Of a stretch of 64,000 bases of DNA, positions 20,219-29,154 are shown one piece after another. Each line of letters begins with the position of its first letter. The stretch's first letter is position 1. A program made the position numbers and the translations under genes. The notes below the pieces were generated by a model. The model searched no databases and was not told where the DNA came from. It saw nothing but the letters and a program-made list of their open reading frames with translations. This DNA comes from Mycolicibacterium fluoranthenivorans (GTDB lineage: Bacteria; Actinomycetota; Actinomycetes; Mycobacteriales; Mycobacteriaceae): the NCBI RefSeq assembly GCF_011758805.1, contig NZ_JAANOW010000001.1:806001-870000 (forward strand), written 5' to 3'.

Positions 20219-21404
20219 ACGGGTGCAGGAAACGCGTCATCCGGCGCAGGTAGTCCGGTTGGCTGACGTGCAGGATGTGGTTACCCGGGAACCAGTGGAA
20301 CGCGCAGCGATCCCAGTGCTTCCACAGGATTTCGGCCTGCTGCGGCGGCGCGAGCCTGTCCCCCAGTCCGGCGATGATCAGACGGCGGTCCCGGGGTATC
20401 AGCGGTTGGTAGTTCAGTGGTGAATGGAACATGGTGGCGGCGTCGGACTTGGCCTTGTCGACGCGGGTGATCCGGTTGCCCAGCGACACCAGCTTGTTGG
20501 CCGGGAACCAGTCGTCGAACGCCGCTTCCGGGGTGACCACCGGGACGTTCGGGATGACCGCCTGGATGCGGTCGTCGACACTGGCGATGAGTGCGGAGGT
20601 GTATCCACCGAGCGACATGCCGGTCAGCGCAATGCGATCGACCCCGGTGTGCTCCAGATAGTCCAGTACCGAACGGAAGTCGTGCACGGCCTGGGCCATC
20701 GCCTCGGCGAATCCGGCCATACCGTCGGCGAAGTACCCGTATCCGCTGTAGGGCGAGCCCTTTTCGGCACGGGGTCCGTGGAACGGCAACGTGTAGAGCA
20801 GCACGTCGTATCCGGAGCGGTAGAACCAGGGCAGTGCGAAGAACAGCCCGTTGAGCAGATAGGGCGACCCCATGAAACCGTGGATCACGCACAGCGTCGG
20901 GTGCGGTCCGTCCTTGTGCACCCAGTGCTGGGCGTGCACCACGTTGTTTCGGGTGTAACCCCGGCGCTGATCCCGGAGCGCGGGATTGATCGCCTCGAAA
21001 CTGCTCTGGAACCGCAGGTTGCGCACCTCGCCGTGCGCCATCCAGGTGGCGACGGGGTTGGCCGGGCGCGAGGACACCCGCGCCGCCGCGGTCGGTGCCG
21101 GGAACGACAGTTCCGGATCGTGTTTCGCGGCCAGATCGAGGTAGAAGTCCAGTGCGTGCTCCTCGGTGGCTACACGCGACGGGTGCCATGCTGCCCCCGC
21201 GAGCCGGGGCAGCATGGCCGCGCCGACGATCGAGGCGATCGTGGTGCGCAACCCGAGATCGGCGATCGCGGAGGCGTCGACGACGAGTCGCTGCTGCCAG
21301 GTCAGGTCGACCCGGCGGGGCAGGCCGCGGGCGGTCGCGTCGGCGCCGGCGACATCGGGGACAGGAATCGGGGGGACCGGGGGAGCCTGGAATGGTTCGG
21401 TCAC
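20208..21404 (-). CDS. alpha/beta hydrolase, Rv0293c-like
   Basis: 398 aa from the GTG at 21404; an upstream ATG at 21458 would overlap the preceding amidohydrolase by 29 bases. The nucleophile elbow is GMSLGG, with GDRLAPP and GNHILH as likely acid and His segments. The segment LCVIHGFMGSPYLLNG forms the oxyanion region. Position next to eccE3 and size match the conserved protein Rv0293c of M. tuberculosis, which follows ESX-3 in the same convergent way. Substrate unknown; no signal peptide. Confidence 0.82.
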   Translation of the reverse strand: MTEPFQAPPVPPIPVPDVAGADATARGLPRRVDLTWQQRLVVDASAIADLGLRTTIASIVGAAMLPRLAGAAWHPSRVATEEHALDFYLDLAAKHDPELSFPAPTAAARVSSRPANPVATWMAHGEVRNLRFQSSFEAINPALRDQRRGYTRNNVVHAQHWVHKDGPHPTLCVIHGFMGSPYLLNGLFFALPWFYRSGYDVLLYTLPFHGPRAEKGSPYSGYGYFADGMAGFAEAMAQAVHDFRSVLDYLEHTGVDRIALTGMSLGGYTSALIASVDDRIQAVIPNVPVVTPEAAFDDWFPANKLVSLGNRITRVDKAKSDAATMFHSPLNYQPLIPRDRRLIIAGLGDRLAPPQQAEILWKHWDRCAFHWFPGNHILHVSQPDYLRRMTRFLHPFMF

Positions 21405-21429
21405 GATCCCGATGCTAGCGGCAGCGGGA

Positions 21430-22305
21430 TCAGTGGAGACCGAAGATGCGGGCGGCATTGTCGTGGAAGACCCCGCGCAACCAGTCGTCGTCGATACCGG
21501 GTAGCCGGGTCAGTGCCGTCATCGCCTCGGCGTAGCCGTACGGGATGTTCGGGAAGTCGCTGCCCCAGAGGATCCGGTCGCCGCATCCGCGCAGTCGCGG
21601 GTACTCGCGGGCGGGGAAGGGCATGGTCTCCTCCGAGAAGGCGGTGAACGCCATGGTGGTGTCCAGATACACCCCGAAACGTTCGGCGAGGTCCAGGAAT
21701 TCGGTGTACTCGGCCATGCCCATGTGCGCCACGATGAGCTGCAGCCCCGGGTGTCGCTGCAGTAGGGCACGGACCGGGCCGGGACCGGTGTGCGCGCCGG
21801 GCTGTGGCCCGGACCCGCAGTGGATGACGATCGGGGTGCCGGTCTCGGCGAGCGCACCCCACACGCCGTCGAGCAGCGGATCCGTCGGGTCATAGCCGCC
21901 CACCTGCACATGGGCCTTGAACACGCGGGCACCGCCGGCGAGGGCCGCACCGACATAGTCGGCCGCGCCGGGTTCCGGGAAGAACGTCGCCGTGGACAGG
22001 CAGTCCGGCGTGTCGGCCGCGAACTGTGCCGCCCACTGGTTCAGCCACGCCGCCATCGCGGGCTTGTGCGGATACACCAGCGAGGTGAACGCCAGGACCC
22101 CGAACGAGCGCAGCGTCTGCAGGCGGGCTTGCTCGTCGGTGCGATAGGTGATGGGCCAGGGCCGCCCCACCAGCGGTCCGGCGGCGTCGAAGTACTGCCA
22201 GACCTTGTCCATGACGTTCTTGGGCATGAAGTGTGTGTGTACGTCGAAGATGCCGGGCAGCCCGAGGGCCTTCCAGATCTGATGCACCGAAGTCGGTTCG
22301 TCCAT
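21430..22305 (-). CDS. amidohydrolase (TIM-barrel metal-dependent hydrolase)
   Basis: 291 aa of the Amidohydro_2 type. Metal-binding motif DVHTH at 21-25, then [16 protein letters not shown] and WGSDFPN, the His/His/Asp ligands expected along the barrel. The family includes decarboxylases and hydrolases of aromatic or lactone compounds; the specific reaction is not readable. It lies upstream of the Rv0293c-like hydrolase on the same strand with a gap of 25 bases, so probably an operon, and is divergent from tam. Confidence 0.83.
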   Translation of the reverse strand: MDEPTSVHQIWKALGLPGIFDVHTHFMPKNVMDKVWQYFDAAGPLVGRPWPITYRTDEQARLQTLRSFGVLAFTSLVYPHKPAMAAWLNQWAAQFAADTPDCLSTATFFPEPGAADYVGAALAGGARVFKAHVQVGGYDPTDPLLDGVWGALAETGTPIVIHCGSGPQPGAHTGPGPVRALLQRHPGLQLIVAHMGMAEYTEFLDLAERFGVYLDTTMAFTAFSEETMPFPAREYPRLRGCGDRILWGSDFPNIPYGYAEAMTALTRLPGIDDDWLRGVFHDNAARIFGLH

Positions 22306-22349
22306 CGCCTGAGAACATACTCACGGGATCGAGGGGCACAATCGGGGAT

Positions 22350-23120
22350 GTGTGGAATCCCGACGTGTACCTGGCTTTCGCCGATCACCGCGGCCGCCCG
22401 TTCTTCGATCTGCTGTCGCGGGTGGCGGCGGAGAGCCCGAGGCGGGTGGCCGACCTCGGCTGCGGACCCGGAAATCTCACCGCGACCCTGAACCAGCGCT
22501 GGCCGGACGCGCAGATCGAAGCGTGGGACTCATCGCCGGAGATGGTGGCGAAGGCGCGCGAGCGCGGCCTGGACGCCAAGGTCGGTGGGATCGAGGACTG
22601 GACCCCGCAACCGGATACCGACGTGGTGGTGTCCAACGCCGCGCTGCAGTGGGTGCCGGGACACCGCGATATCGTGCTGCGGTGGGTGCGTCAGCTGGCA
22701 CCGGGATCGTGGCTCGCGTTCCAGGTGCCCGGCAACTTCGACGCCCCCTCACATGAGGCGGTCCGCGAGGTCGCCCGGCGGCAGCCGTTCGTCGAGGAGC
22801 TGCGGGATATGCCGTGGCGGGAGGCCGATGTCGTCGGCACGCCGGTCGAGTACGCCGGCCTGCTCCGCGACGCGGGCTGCACGGTGGACGTCTGGGAGAC
22901 CACCTACGTTCACGAATTACGCGGTGAGACACCGGTGTTGGACTGGATCACCGGGACCGCGCTGACCCAGGTCAAGGCACGGCTGTCCGGTGAGTCGTGG
23001 CAGCGGTACCGCAACGAGATCATCCCGGTGCTGGCCGGCGCCTACCCGGTCCGCGCGGACGGCGTCACGTTCTTCCCGTTCCGGCGGATCTTCGTGGTCG
23101 CCCAGATCACTCCCGGTTGA
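22350..23120 (+). CDS. tam: trans-aconitate 2-methyltransferase
   Basis: 256 aa SAM-dependent methyltransferase. SAM motif [10 protein letters not shown] near residue 33, DSSPEMV, then [14 protein letters not shown]. The opening WNPDVYLAF and the run [21 protein letters not shown] match Tam of M. tuberculosis (Rv0294) as I remember it. Tam methylates trans-aconitate, a spontaneous product and inhibitor of the citric acid cycle. GTG start at 22350 fits this N terminus; the longer frame from 22233 overlaps the divergent gene. Confidence 0.9.
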   Translation: MWNPDVYLAFADHRGRPFFDLLSRVAAESPRRVADLGCGPGNLTATLNQRWPDAQIEAWDSSPEMVAKARERGLDAKVGGIEDWTPQPDTDVVVSNAALQWVPGHRDIVLRWVRQLAPGSWLAFQVPGNFDAPSHEAVREVARRQPFVEELRDMPWREADVVGTPVEYAGLLRDAGCTVDVWETTYVHELRGETPVLDWITGTALTQVKARLSGESWQRYRNEIIPVLAGAYPVRADGVTFFPFRRIFVVAQITPG

Positions 23121-23239
23121 GCGGCTCGATGACCTGCCCGACCAGGTGCAGTTCGCGCCCACTTCGGCGAAGCAGACGATCCAGGGGCAGGCTGTCGGTG
23201 TCGTGCCTCAGATCCGGCAGCGGACGCGCGGTGTAGGTC

Positions 23240-23959
23240 TCATTTCCAGGCGAACACCGGTTGCTCGAGCTCGTCGACACGTTCGGAGCTGCCCTGCAGG
23301 CACAACCAGCGGACTTGGAGCAACACCGCGCCCGTCGGTGCGTGGATGAGGTCGTTGCCCAGCGGAATCTGCACCACCGGCCGGGGGCTTTCCGGGATGC
23401 TGATGTACCGCGGTGAATCGTCGCGCAGCAATTGGTGCAGGCCCACCCGGTAGGCGGCGACCACTTCCTCGGGTGCCGGCCGTAACTCGAGCCGGCCACC
23501 GCCCCACAGCACCACCGGGGTGATGACGTACCCGGACCGGGTGGGGTAGTCGTCGAGCAGGCCGAGCACCGATGAACCGGGTAGGTCGACGCCGACCTCC
23601 TCATGCGTCTCGCGCAGTGCGGCGTCCACCGCCGTCTCGCCGGGGTCCAGCCGCCCGCCCGGCAGTGCCCACTGCGCCGCATGGGAATTGAGCCGGGAGG
23701 CGCGCCGGCACAACACGAAGGCGGCGCCGCCGGACACGTCGACCATGCGCCCGTCCAGACCGGCCTCGGGCATCGGCCGGCCCGCGATCCAGTCGTCGAC
23801 GGGTGCCGGGTCGACACGGTCCTCGCCGAGTTCGGAGTCGACCAGCACGACCGCGACCGCGGCCTGCCGCTTGGCCGGATCGGTGACACTGCGCCGCTGG
23901 TGCCCGGTCAGATTCCGCTGGATGCGCTCTCGCAGCGTCGCGTCATAGGGGATCGTCAC
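23240..23959 (-). CDS. Nudix hydrolase
   Basis: 239 aa. The Nudix box is complete from GGRLDPGE to RETHEEVGV (G-x5-E-x7-REUxEExGU), the Mg-binding catalytic loop for nucleoside-diphosphate-X hydrolysis. It resembles the CoA-pyrophosphatase-like group in size, but the specific substrate is not assigned. The start ATG overlaps the stop of the upstream 160-aa gene (ATGA). The 119 bases downstream to tam contain nothing evident. Confidence 0.85.
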   Translation of the reverse strand: MTIPYDATLRERIQRNLTGHQRRSVTDPAKRQAAVAVVLVDSELGEDRVDPAPVDDWIAGRPMPEAGLDGRMVDVSGGAAFVLCRRASRLNSHAAQWALPGGRLDPGETAVDAALRETHEEVGVDLPGSSVLGLLDDYPTRSGYVITPVVLWGGGRLELRPAPEEVVAAYRVGLHQLLRDDSPRYISIPESPRPVVQIPLGNDLIHAPTGAVLLQVRWLCLQGSSERVDELEQPVFAWK

Positions 23960-24438
23960 GGGTGGTACGGCACGCCGACGGCACGGAAGACGAACTCCGG
24001 CGGGACGTCGTAGGACAGCGTCCGCCGCGGCAACCGGTCCAGCACCTCCTGCGACAGCGTGTCCTTGTAGTGCAGCGACAGGTGTCCGCTGCAGCGTGGA
24101 TCGACCCGGCCCACGTCGACGTTGATGCGCAGTCCGGTCTCCGAGATGTCGGCGGTCACCGCACCGGATTGTGGTGCATCCCAGCGTTGATCGATGACCC
24201 GGCCGGCCAGCTTGGGTACCGAGGACAGAGTGGCCAGCACGCGCTGCGAGGTGAACACCAGCGATCCGGAGTAGCTGCTGACGCTGCCCGCGGACCGAAG
24301 GCCCGGAACCTTACCCGAGAAGTGCCGGGTCACCGCGACGTATTCGGCCAGATGGATGATCCCTTCGGCCGTCACCGCCGCGCGCAGATCGTCGGGCAGC
24401 TTGCCGATGCCGAACAGCTTTCGAAGAACGACGGCCAT
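23956..24438 (-). CDS. hypothetical protein, coupled to Nudix gene
   Basis: 160 aa soluble protein with no motif I can name. It contains alternating beta-type segments (VSSYSGSLVFTSQRVLATL, TADISETGLRINVDV) and ends in VPYHP. No signal peptide or membrane helix. The 3' end overlaps the Nudix ATG by four bases, so the two are cotranslated. Upstream lies a large hairpin (24458-24500). Confidence 0.75.
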   Translation of the reverse strand: MAVVLRKLFGIGKLPDDLRAAVTAEGIIHLAEYVAVTRHFSGKVPGLRSAGSVSSYSGSLVFTSQRVLATLSSVPKLAGRVIDQRWDAPQSGAVTADISETGLRINVDVGRVDPRCSGHLSLHYKDTLSQEVLDRLPRRTLSYDVPPEFVFRAVGVPYHP

Positions 24439-24457
24439 GGGCCCACACTACGACGAC

Positions 24458-24500
24458 TTGTGCACGTTTACCGGTGCTCGACGCCGGTAAACGTGCACAA
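24458..24500. repeat. perfect 17-bp inverted repeat (hairpin)
   Basis: TTGTGCACGTTTACCGG at 24458-24474 and its exact reverse complement at 24484-24500, separated by 9 bases. It sits between the stop of the minus-strand NCS1 permease gene and the start of the next minus-strand gene. There is no U-run after it on either strand. It could be an attenuating or terminating stem, an mRNA-stabilising hairpin, or a dispersed palindromic repeat. Confidence 0.8.
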
Positions 24501-24510
24501 ATCGCGCGGT

Positions 24511-26166
24511 TTACTGGGCGGGCAGGACGTGCTCTGCGGTCTTGTCGGTGCTCAGGCACAGCGAGCAGATGAAGCCGTTGCCGGTCGCCGATGTGAGCAT
24601 ATCCGGCCGCTCGTAATCATGATGGCAGACATGGCATTTGAGGTGATCGTCAGCCGGGTTGCCGTGCTCGTCGAACATCGGCAGGTCGATGTCGTCGCTG
24701 GTGCGGCGCAGGTAGTACTTGCCCTTGGTGGCGATGGCGAAGAGGGGCGGGAGCACCAGGGCCAGGCCGATCGCCACCAGCGGCGAGTAGGGCCGGATGG
24801 CCTCACCCAGTCCGCCGAAGAACGCGATGACCGACAGGCCCGCCGCGATCAGCATCGAGCCGAAACCGACCGGGTTGAACGCGTAGAGCATGCCGCGCCG
24901 GAACTCGGGCACCTTCGGTGACAACTTGAGCAGGTACTTGTTGAACACGATGTCACTGGCCACCACCACGACCCAGGCCATACCGCAGTTGGCGTAGAAG
25001 CCCAGGATCGTGTTGAGGAAGTCGAACATGTTGGCTTCCATCAGGATCAGCGCGATCAGCAGGTTGACACCGAGGAACACCAATCGGCCCGGGTAGGTCT
25101 TGGTGACCCGGGTGAACGAGTTCGTCCACGCCAGCGAACCGGAGTACGCGTTGGTCACGTTGATCTTGATCTGGCTGATCACCACGAGCACGACGGCCAG
25201 GGTCATGGCCAGCCAACCGGGCAGGAAGTTCTGGTAGATCTCCAGGAACTGATGCACCGGCTGGTTGGCGATACCGGCGCTGCCGGCGACGTTGGCGATC
25301 AGGTAGACGGCCAGGAACAGACCGACGATCTGCTTGATGGCGCCGAAGATCACCCAGCCGGGGCCGGCCAGGAACATCCACGTCCACCAGCTGCGCTTGT
25401 TCTCCGGGGTCTTGGGCGGCATGAACCGCAGGTAGTCGTTCTGCTCGGCGATCTGCGCGATGAGTGACAGACAGACGCCCGCGGCCAGCAGCGTGGAGCC
25501 GATGTCGAAGCCCTTGACCCCGTTCTCACCCTGGTAGGCGAAGAACTGGCCGACCGATTCCGGGTGGCTGATCACCAGGTAGCCGAACGGCGCCACCATC
25601 AGGATCAACCACAGTGGGGTGGTCCACACCTGCAGTGTGGACAGCACTTTCATGCCGTAGATGACCAGCGGGAAGATGATGAGCGTGGAGGCCGCGTAGC
25701 CCAGCCACAGGGGGATGCCCAACCCGAGTTTGAGGCCCTGGGCCATGATCGAGCCCTCGAGGGCGAAGAAGATGAAGGTGAACGTCGCGAAGATGACATT
25801 GGTGACGACCGACCCGTAGTAACCGAAGCCGCTGCCGCGGGTGACCAGGTCGAGGTCGATGTTGTAGCGCGCCGAGTAGTAGGCCACCGGGAATCCGGTC
25901 AGCATCACCACGACGGCGAAGATGAAGATGCCCCACAGCGCGTTCGTGGTGCCGTAGGAGATGCCGATATTGGCGCCGATGGCGAAGTCGGCCAGGTAGG
26001 CGATACCGCCGAGGGCCGAGATGCCGACCACCCGGGTGGACCACTTCCGATAGCTGCGCGGGGCGAAGCGCAGCGTGTAGTCCTCGAGGGTTTCCTTGGT
26101 GGCGGTGAGCCGGTCGTCGGGGTCGACGGAAGTGCCGGCCGGCTCGTCCGTGAGCTCTTGTGTCAT
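24511..26166 (-). CDS. NCS1/cytosine-permease-like transporter with Cys-rich tail
   Basis: 551 aa from ATG 26166 (an ATG at 26190 is also possible). About twelve hydrophobic helices with NCS1-type features (YADFAIGANIGISYG, NVTNAYSGSLAWTNSF, TILGFYANCGMAW). NCS1 proteins import nucleobases, hydantoins or related compounds with H+ or Na+. Unusual is a C-terminal cytosolic extension of about 60 residues ending in C511HVC514...C534SLC537, a CX2C-X19-CX2C pattern that should bind zinc or another metal. Substrate unknown. Divergent from the PAP2 gene at 26258. Confidence 0.82.
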   Translation of the reverse strand: MTQELTDEPAGTSVDPDDRLTATKETLEDYTLRFAPRSYRKWSTRVVGISALGGIAYLADFAIGANIGISYGTTNALWGIFIFAVVVMLTGFPVAYYSARYNIDLDLVTRGSGFGYYGSVVTNVIFATFTFIFFALEGSIMAQGLKLGLGIPLWLGYAASTLIIFPLVIYGMKVLSTLQVWTTPLWLILMVAPFGYLVISHPESVGQFFAYQGENGVKGFDIGSTLLAAGVCLSLIAQIAEQNDYLRFMPPKTPENKRSWWTWMFLAGPGWVIFGAIKQIVGLFLAVYLIANVAGSAGIANQPVHQFLEIYQNFLPGWLAMTLAVVLVVISQIKINVTNAYSGSLAWTNSFTRVTKTYPGRLVFLGVNLLIALILMEANMFDFLNTILGFYANCGMAWVVVVASDIVFNKYLLKLSPKVPEFRRGMLYAFNPVGFGSMLIAAGLSVIAFFGGLGEAIRPYSPLVAIGLALVLPPLFAIATKGKYYLRRTSDDIDLPMFDEHGNPADDHLKCHVCHHDYERPDMLTSATGNGFICSLCLSTDKTAEHVLPAQ

Positions 26167-26257
26167 GGTCAGCAAACTTATGGGGGCCATGTTTCGCCCG
26201 TATCACCGTGGCGTTGCCCTCAGACTGCGCCCAGCTGTGGGTGGTAGGACTGATTTG

Positions 26258-26938
26258 GTGACACGCATGACGAGGTGGGCGGCGGTGCTGGCGGCCGTGA
26301 GTGCCGTCGTGTTCATCGTTGTTCTCGTCGCGGTGCTGACTCATGCCGAGTGGCTGGCAACTATCGACGCGGCGATCCTGGATCCGCTGCACCGTTACGG
26401 TCTGGACCACCGGGGCTGGGTGCGGGGTTGGACGATCTTCTGCGACGTGTTCCATCCCGGAGTGTTGCGGGTCGTGGGCGGAATCTGCATCGTCGTAGCC
26501 CTACTTCGGCGCCGGTTTCGGGTGGCGCTTTTCCTGACGCTGTCGGTGGAGTTATCCGGTCTGCTGGTCACCGTGTTGAAGAACGCGGTGCGCCGGCCCC
26601 GCCCGTCCTTCGATCTTGCCTATGAGCCGTCCTGGTCCTTCCCATCCGGGCATGCGCTCGGGGATATGGCCGCCGTGCTGGCACTGACGGTGGTGGCCTG
26701 GGAGCTGTTGGGGCACCGCCGGCGGACGCCGGTGATCGTCGCGGGCGCGGTGATCGTCATCGGGATCGGGGTGGGGCGGGTGGTGCTCAACGTGCACAAC
26801 CCCTCCGACGTGCTGGCCGGCTGGGCGCTGGGCTATCTGTGGGTGCTCGGGTGTTTGCCCGTGCTGAGACGAAGGACCGTCACCAGGCCTGTCGACCCAG
26901 GGGCCGAAACACCGGCAGCGCTCGGTACAGCACCTTGA
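26258..26938 (+). CDS. PAP2-family membrane phosphatase
   Basis: 226 aa, starting at GTG 26258 (ATG 26267 also possible). Several membrane helices and the three phosphatase signatures: KNAVRRPRP, PSGHALGD and a VHNPSD motif preceded by an Arg six residues before the His. Such enzymes dephosphorylate lipid or isoprenoid phosphates at the membrane. It is comparable to Rv0308 of M. tuberculosis in position. The 3' end overlaps the convergent PAP2-kinase gene by 59 bases. Confidence 0.82.
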   Translation: MTRMTRWAAVLAAVSAVVFIVVLVAVLTHAEWLATIDAAILDPLHRYGLDHRGWVRGWTIFCDVFHPGVLRVVGGICIVVALLRRRFRVALFLTLSVELSGLLVTVLKNAVRRPRPSFDLAYEPSWSFPSGHALGDMAAVLALTVVAWELLGHRRRTPVIVAGAVIVIGIGVGRVVLNVHNPSDVLAGWALGYLWVLGCLPVLRRRTVTRPVDPGAETPAALGTAP

Positions 26939-28373
26939 ACGTGGCCTCCTCGCAGGAGTTCTCCACCTCTCCGTCATGGGCCACCGGTGTCGGTCCGTCG
27001 ACCGCCACAAAACTGAACTCGGGCACCCGCAGCTCGTGGTACAGCGGGCTGCGCACCAGACGTCCCAGCATGAGGGAGGTCAGGACGCGTACCCGGGCGA
27101 ACCGGCGTCCGGTCTCCAGGATGCGGATATCGATCAGGCCGTCGTCCATCCGGCTGCGCCGGGACGGGGCGAAACCCGACGGCGCGTACACCGAATTGCC
27201 GAGGAAGAACAACGAGGTCTGCAGGGTCGTGTTGTCGAACGCGATGCGCACGGCCTGATCGCTGCGCAGCGTGCGCCACAACGCGTACGCCCCGGCCAGC
27301 GGCTTGCCGATCCGGTGTTCGAGCTTCTCCCGGACCCGCACGAACGCCGGGTAGGCGCCGATGCTGGCGGTGTTGATCACGGTATCGGCCTCGTTGAAGC
27401 GAATGACGTCCACGTGCGCGGCGTGCCCGTTGCGGATCGCGGACACCGTCGCGGCCACGGTGTCACAGCCGATGTCCTTGGCGAAGTGGTTGAAGGTCCC
27501 GCCCGGGAACACGGCGAGCGGTAATCCGGCGTCGACGGCGATGCCGGCCGCGCACGACACGGTGCCGTCACCACCACCGACGGCCAGCACCTCGGCCCGG
27601 GCGGCGGCCGCCCGTAGCGCGTCGGCGATGTCGTCACCTTCGCCGACCTCGACGATCTCGGCCCGGGGCAGCTGCGCCTTCACCTCGTCGACGACCCGGG
27701 CGCCGGTGCCGCTGCCCGAGGCCGGGTTGATGACCAGCACGACGCCTTCGCCGGCGGGGCGCGGCGGGGTGTCCAGGCGCAGCAGTTCCGAGGCCGTCGG
27801 CGGGGCCTCGACGATCGGCGGGACGATACGGGCACCGAGCACCGCCACGGCCGCGCCGATACCGAATCCGGCGAAGACATCACCGGGGTAGTGCGCGCCG
27901 GTCGCCACCCGGGACAACCCGACGAGCCCGGCGAGCAGGGCCAGCCCGAAACCCAGCGGGGGGCTTTCCAGACCGACACCCACGGCGAACGCGGCTGCGC
28001 TGGCCGAATGTCCCGACGGCAGCGAGTTCGATGTCGGGTTGCGCAGGGACCGGCGGATCAGCGGGACCGGGGTGCGATCCGGCCGCGGCCGTTTCCACAG
28101 CCGTTTGGCGCCCTGATTGGTGACCAGGCTGGTCACGGCCAATGTCATCAGACCGCGAGTGGCCCCGCGCCGCATCGAGGGGGTACCGACCGCGGTCAGC
28201 GCGGCGCCGATGCCGATCCAGAGTTTGGAATGGTCGGCCGCGGAGGTCAGCCTGGGCATGACGGAGTCCAGCAACGGGCTGGGGGATTCGGCGATCGCCT
28301 CGAAGATCTCGCGGTCCAGGGTGCCCAAACCCTGGCCGATCTGCTGGAGTCCGCGAGCCCGCCGTCCGATCAT
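26880..28373 (-). CDS. PAP2 phosphatase - diacylglycerol kinase fusion protein
   Basis: 497 aa two-domain protein. The N-terminal PAP2 domain (about 1-185) has K90...RPRP, PSGH at 119-122 and R155-x5-H161-x3-D165. The C-terminal part (about 210-497) is a DAGK/sphingosine-kinase-like catalytic domain with VINPASGSG, GGGDGT (about 265-270) and FPGGTFNHFAKD. The two activities would remove and add phosphate on lipids, so it may process a phosphoglycerolipid or mannoside precursor. It is divergent from the L,D-transpeptidase-like gene and overlaps the PAP2 gene at its 3' end. Confidence 0.85.
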   Translation of the reverse strand: MIGRRARGLQQIGQGLGTLDREIFEAIAESPSPLLDSVMPRLTSAADHSKLWIGIGAALTAVGTPSMRRGATRGLMTLAVTSLVTNQGAKRLWKRPRPDRTPVPLIRRSLRNPTSNSLPSGHSASAAAFAVGVGLESPPLGFGLALLAGLVGLSRVATGAHYPGDVFAGFGIGAAVAVLGARIVPPIVEAPPTASELLRLDTPPRPAGEGVVLVINPASGSGTGARVVDEVKAQLPRAEIVEVGEGDDIADALRAAAARAEVLAVGGGDGTVSCAAGIAVDAGLPLAVFPGGTFNHFAKDIGCDTVAATVSAIRNGHAAHVDVIRFNEADTVINTASIGAYPAFVRVREKLEHRIGKPLAGAYALWRTLRSDQAVRIAFDNTTLQTSLFFLGNSVYAPSGFAPSRRSRMDDGLIDIRILETGRRFARVRVLTSLMLGRLVRSPLYHELRVPEFSFVAVDGPTPVAHDGEVENSCEEATFKVLYRALPVFRPLGRQAW

Positions 28374-28467
28374 TTCTCCAACCTACGCAGCGCGCTCCCT
28401 GGCCAGATGCCGCCCGTGTCCAAACCTTGACTTGACCCGCGCGGTGCCGGCTGCAGACGATGGACGG

Positions 28468-29127
28468 ATGCGCCGACTGCTGATGCTGTGTGCGGCGATG
28501 CTCCTGTGCGGTGCGGGGTCGGTGCCGCCGGTGGCCCGCGCGGTGGACACCCCGTGGTTCGCCGATTCTGTCGGCGCCGCGACTCAGGTCATCTCGGTTG
28601 TCGGCGTGGGCGGTTCGTCGGCGAAAATGGATGTCTGGCAGCGCACGACGGCGGGCTGGGAGCCGATCGGCGTGGGAATCCCGGCGCATATCGGGGCCAA
28701 CGGAATGGCACCGCAGACCCACGACGGCGAAATGAAAACCCCGATGGGCATATTCACCCTCGACTTCGCCTTCGGCACGCAGCCCAACCCGGGCGGTGGG
28801 CTGCAGTACGTCCAGGTCGGTTCGGATCACTGGTGGGACGGCGATATGAAGAGCCCGACCTACAACACCATGCAGGTGTGCAAGAAGGCGCAGTGTCCGT
28901 TCGACACCGACCCGAGCAGCGGTACCGAGAACCTCAAGATTCCGCAGTACGCCCACGCCGTGGTGATGGGCGTGAACAAGGCCAGGGTGCCCGGTAACGG
29001 TGGGGCGTTCTTCCTGCACTCCACCGACGGGGGTGCGACGGCGGGCTGCGTCGCGATCGACGACGCCACCCTGGTGAAGATCATGCAGTGGCTGCAGCCG
29101 GGCGCGCTGATCGCCGTCGCGAAATAG
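28468..29127 (+). CDS. exported L,D-transpeptidase-like (YkuD fold) protein, Rv0309-like
   Basis: 219 aa with an N-terminal signal peptide (about 1-25, cleavage near ARAVD). His184 (FFLHSTDGG) and Cys194 (TAGCVAID) form the His/Cys pair of the YkuD domain, but the usual SHGCIR is changed to TAGCVA, so the classic Arg is missing. In M. tuberculosis the homologous exported protein Rv0309 occupies the same place. Probable cell-wall role; transpeptidase activity is not proven by the sequence. ATG start at 28468; the frame extends upstream over the divergent gene. Confidence 0.8.
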   Translation: MRRLLMLCAAMLLCGAGSVPPVARAVDTPWFADSVGAATQVISVVGVGGSSAKMDVWQRTTAGWEPIGVGIPAHIGANGMAPQTHDGEMKTPMGIFTLDFAFGTQPNPGGGLQYVQVGSDHWWDGDMKSPTYNTMQVCKKAQCPFDTDPSSGTENLKIPQYAHAVVMGVNKARVPGNGGAFFLHSTDGGATAGCVAIDDATLVKIMQWLQPGALIAVAK

Positions 29128-29154
29128 GCACGGGCGAACCCGTCAGATATCCCG

